From Lytechinus variegatus (Eukaryota > Echinodermata > Echinoidea > Temnopleuroida > Toxopneustidae): a stretch of 64,000 nt of DNA. Positions 61,156 through 64,000 of this stretch are shown here, in pieces. The stretch's first letter is position 1; each line of letters begins with the position of its first letter. The DNA is taken from contig NC_054757.1 in NCBI RefSeq assembly GCF_018143015.1, positions 22,211,785 to 22,275,784 of the forward strand, written 5' to 3'. Both the position numbers and the translations under genes were made by a program. Under the pieces are notes generated by a model. That model did not search any database, had not been told where the DNA came from, and saw only the letters and a program-made list of their open reading frames with translations.

Positions 61156-62078
61156 TCACGATGATAGGCCGAAATGATTCCAAGAACAGCTAGGGGATGC
61201 ACGTGGAGGTGGTGGGTGAGATAACAGGTCAGGAGAGGTTTTACACATTTCCTGGAGACTAAGGATATAGTCCTGAGCAAGGAGTAGCGTGTCTACCTTA
61301 CTTAGTTTTTGTCTAACAGGGTATCGTTGAGGGCGCCCGTTATCGGTCCGTCGAGATTGGACGTCGAGAGCATTAGCAGGAAGCACCTGGCGAAGACGGT
61401 CGAAGGCTTCACTCAGTTGATGCATTCGGTAGCGCTCTCTGTGGTTGACGCGCCTGCGTTTGTCCTCAGTCTCCCTTCGCTTGCTGTACCTGACTTTTCC
61501 GTCTGGACCTATTGGTGGCTTTCGGCCGGCCTTCCTGGTGGGTTTGGTCGAATTTGTTGATTCCGCTTGCGGATTCGTTGCCGTTCTTACTGATTCGCAT
61601 GAACATGGTTCCTTGACTTCCTTTTTGATCGTTGGCCTACTTTCACATTTCTGTTGTATTTGATTTTCATTCAGTTGATATTGTTCTTGAAAGATCTGCC
61701 GTTGGTCTAGTAGGTGATATCGTCGGAGACCTGTCCCTTGTGAGCTTTGCTCAGAACACTGACATTGGTCATTGGGATCATGGGTGTCCCAATTACAGGC
61801 CAATGGATGTGTCCATCCCATCGTATCTATAGCATCGGCATCTCTTTTGCCAATACCGCAGAAGTCAGGCTCGACAACCACAGTGACTCTGGAAGATGCG
61901 TCAAGACCAATTTTCTTATCACCTGAAGAACCGTTGAGAAAGCCAATGTGTCTTTGGTTTCCCCTTAATTCTTTATTTAGATCCTTTAAGACTTCTTCTG
62001 CAAGATCGAAGTTTTCGTCTCGAGTGAACATCATATTGGATTCAGTATGCTGTTGAGTGACTGTTGGTGTGCTGAAGT
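61156..62078 (-). CDS. bHLH transcription factor, Atonal superfamily (last exon)
   Basis: The terminal exon encodes about 306 residues of a DNA-binding regulator. It starts after an acceptor on the minus strand (ttaatttttcag, then ACTTCAGC) and ends FGLSS-stop. The basic region and helix 1 read RRRVNHRERYRMHQLSEAFD then RLRQVLP; helix 2 reads KLSKVDTLLLAQDYILSL then QEM, at about 61246-61460. The E-R contact pair and RMH..L signature fit the Atonal superfamily, and KLSK..TLLLA..YIL is most like the Beta3/Olig group. The loop is about 23 residues, far longer than the usual 8-10. The N-terminal part is acidic then Lys-rich (IKKEVKEPCS, KPTRKAGRKPP). Upstream exons lie to the right and were not identified; the internal MMFTRDEN could serve as a start. 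It is antisense to the ANTXR-like gene. Confidence 0.87.
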
Positions 62079-62540
62079 CTGAAAAATTAAGAACAAAGAT
62101 AAACAATTCACATTGTTGTCGTCTCCTGTACCATGGTAAATGTGAAAGGGATCAGTTAAATTCCTAATCTGCTCAAACCGTCCCTGTTATCTTACCCACA
62201 ATGCACTATTCTTTAATCATTCGTAATTTGTGTGTGCCAAAACGTAAATGTAGTGAATTATGATTTCTATTGTACCTTGCAATGTTGGTAACGTCACGAA
62301 ATTTATATTTCTATTTAACACCAATTGACTCTACTTCTGAAAATTGTCTTTGTTCATCATGCTATTGGTAATTCTATTTCATTAATCTCTTCATATCATG
62401 AAGAGTTCTTGTCGTGTATGTATTATGTCTATGTTTGTTTGTATTGTCACTTTGTGAACAAGCCTAGGAGTTGATAACAGTGTGCCTCGGAATCAGAGTT
62501 TGATGCTTTATCCACCTCTATGCACGGAATTGTTTGTTTC

Positions 62541-62577
62541 TAGATAGATGGCGCTATACAAATGCATATTATTATTC
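62541..62577 (+). mobile_element. L2/CR1-type repeat tail fragment
   Basis: GATGGCGCTATACAAATGCA then (TATT)n is the conserved 3' end of L2-clade retroposons and their SINEs. Nothing upstream is recognisable. Confidence 0.6.
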
Positions 62578-62587
62578 ATGACGACTG

Positions 62588-62668
62588 TTCTTTTGATGAA
62601 ATCTTCGGCATTTTGCTCAGTGAATTCTACTCTATGTATTAAGATATAAATATTTTCAGCGCGGACCA
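62588..62668 (+). mobile_element. Right-end fragment of a family A MITE
   Basis: Matches the right end of the element at 57810-58408 (GATGAAATCTTCGGCATTTT, GCTCAGTGAATTCTACTCT, GCGGACCATCCCC). The left four-fifths are missing and the TTAA flank is lost. Confidence 0.75.
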
Positions 62669-62901
62669 TCCCCTTCAGTGACTCAATTTTTTTTTGCTGG
62701 TGCCCCCCCCCCATGCCGTGACCCACGGTACGCCATTGTCAATCATGGTGCTGCTGGTCCACCGAGGGGTCCTCCATTAAAGATGAGATTCAATATTATT
62801 CTTACAATAAGTAACAAATTTATAGTAAAAGCATATCTAACGATTGTGAAATCTATCTCTGAGAACGGCTTTCCCTTTTTGTGGGACGCACTGTTTATCC
62901 T

Positions 62902-63033
62902 GGGGCCCGTAACACAAAGCTTAGCAATGATTGTAGAACATTTTTCTACGATTGATTACATTGACTACACTGTACAATCGATTTTAAAAATCAAGAGTAC
63001 GATCGATCGCTAACCTTTGTGTAACGGGACCTT
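62902..63033. mobile_element. 132-bp MITE related to 22597-22756
   Basis: Ends GGGGCCCGTAACACAAAGC and TTTGTGTAACGGGACC are inverted, with inner CTTAGCAATGATTG / CGATCGATCGCTAAC. A diverged partial relative begins at about 63093 (TCTTGTACACAAAGATAAGC). Confidence 0.82.
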
Positions 63034-63488
63034 GGTATTGTTGGTGTGATAGGTCTCCCATACACACGTAGATCGACGCCCCTGGATCTTGCACCCCAGG
63101 GTCTCTTGTACACAAAGATAAGCCATTGATTATCTCGATTGCAGAGTGCGGTAAATGCAATCAATCGTGTTTTTTGTGATCAATTCTAAACATTACGTCA
63201 CGTAACACGGAGTCTGGAATATTTCATAAAGCTTTTCATTATACGACTACAACTTCGCTATCGGAAAGAACATGAAGTGGGAAAATTATGAAGCTTTGCC
63301 CCCCCCCCAAAAAAAAAAAGTTACAATATGAAGTAGTTTGTTAAGACTGTGCCGAGCAATCTTTGCTTTCAAATGGTTGGTTATCCGAGGAATTATATAT
63401 TACCTTTATCAAATGCGTTTAAAGTGATTGAAAACCACATATACCGCCTTCCACTGACAAAATTAATTTTGTGGAATAAGTTTCTTAT

Positions 63489-63654
63489 ACCTCAGTCACA
63501 ATCATTTGCGCCGCGGCGGCCTGCGGCGAGTCGAAAACAGCCGTTTTGACATTAATTTTTGTACCAGCTACATAAAGGTGGTTTGAATAAAAATGAATGA
63601 AACGGCTGTTTTCGACTCGTCGTAGGGCCGCCGTATAGTAAATGTGACTGCAGC
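63489..63654. mobile_element. GC-ended MITE (family F), copy 2
   Basis: Ends CTCAGTCACAATCATTTGCG and mirrored AGTAAATGTGACTGCAG. Inner GGCGAGTCGAAAACAGCCGT is mirrored by ACGGCTGTTTTCGACTCGTC. Homologous to 47829-48006, including the GGTACAAAAA / CCAGCTAC centre. Confidence 0.85.
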
Positions 63655-64000
63655 AGAAAGATTTTCACCAAATGAACCAAAAGGTGTGCACAATATATAT
63701 ATTTTCAATTCGCTTTTGAATGTGCAATAGTACCCCCGTGGCAAGCACGGTTGCTTCGCTCCCTCGCTTTTGAGTTCTTTTTCGAAAGTTATTATACGCC
63801 TTGCCCTTCAGAAAATATTTATGCGTACGTTCATAGGCTGAAGGAACGTACCTGCAAAACGTTCTTGTGATCGAGGAGTTTGATGAAACCTTGTGATTTT
63901 CTTTTCCAAGAGATCTTTTGAAAGTGCTCTCTACTGCCTCGAAGGTTCAGGCTGAGACGATCCTGCGCAATTCTAGAAATTCACTCCAACATTTCGAGTT

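Noticed and set aside
61315-61364. Short 50-nt intron in the bHLH loop
   Set aside because: Length would break the frame, is below usual intron size, and lacks a good donor consensus; the uninterrupted frame is preferred.
1-64000. Retrovirus-like, LTR or Polinton-type elements
   Set aside because: No reverse transcriptase, integrase, capsid or envelope motif and no long terminal direct repeats were recognised.

Overview
The window is animal nuclear DNA: AT-rich, intron-rich, and full of microsatellites and short non-autonomous transposons. The gene content (a CYP2-type cytochrome P450, an anthrax-toxin-receptor-like VWA protein, an Atonal-superfamily bHLH factor) and the style of the repeats suggest a marine deuterostome, most likely an echinoderm such as a sea urchin. 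The species is an inference; only the gene families are read directly.

Layout. 1-5.6 kb: CAT/ATC triplet tracts, half of a TTAA-flanked MITE, no gene recognised. 5.75-6.08 kb: a GC-richer island with a TATA-like box and a good splice donor, a possible non-coding first exon. 7-12.7 kb: TTC and GAT arrays, a hairpin followed by twin CCAAT boxes, and a TIR element with an 8-bp duplication. 13.2-15.75 kb: a long inverted repeat. 15.76-18.88 kb: a 3.1-kb composite in which one palindrome-array transposon sits inside another. 19.33-25.66 kb (+): a complete seven-exon P450 gene whose exons join in frame to 498 codons with every P450 hallmark motif. 26-36 kb: tRNA-derived SINEs, a GAAA array, a head-to-head SINE pair, and further MITEs.

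37.09-58.80 kb (+): the first four coding exons of an ANTXR-like gene (signal peptide and N-terminal half of the VWA domain with complete MIDAS motif). Its first intron is about 18 kb and full of transposons; the rest of the gene lies beyond 64 kb or was not recognised. 61.16-62.08 kb (-): the last exon of a bHLH transcription factor, antisense and probably interleaved with the ANTXR-like gene.

The three genes show no functional link. The unusual content is in the repeats. At least five unrelated-sequence elements share one design, inverted arms built from tandem short palindromes or near-repeats (motifs GATAAAC/GTTTATC, CCAGTTGG, CCGAAGGTTCG, TAGACGAAATGG, CACAGTGTG). Two of them are nested with target duplications that can be read. 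A second recurring class is MITEs of about 590 bp flanked by TTAA, with long inverted arms and a shared internal core (three complete copies). No transposase, reverse transcriptase, capsid or envelope reading frame was seen.
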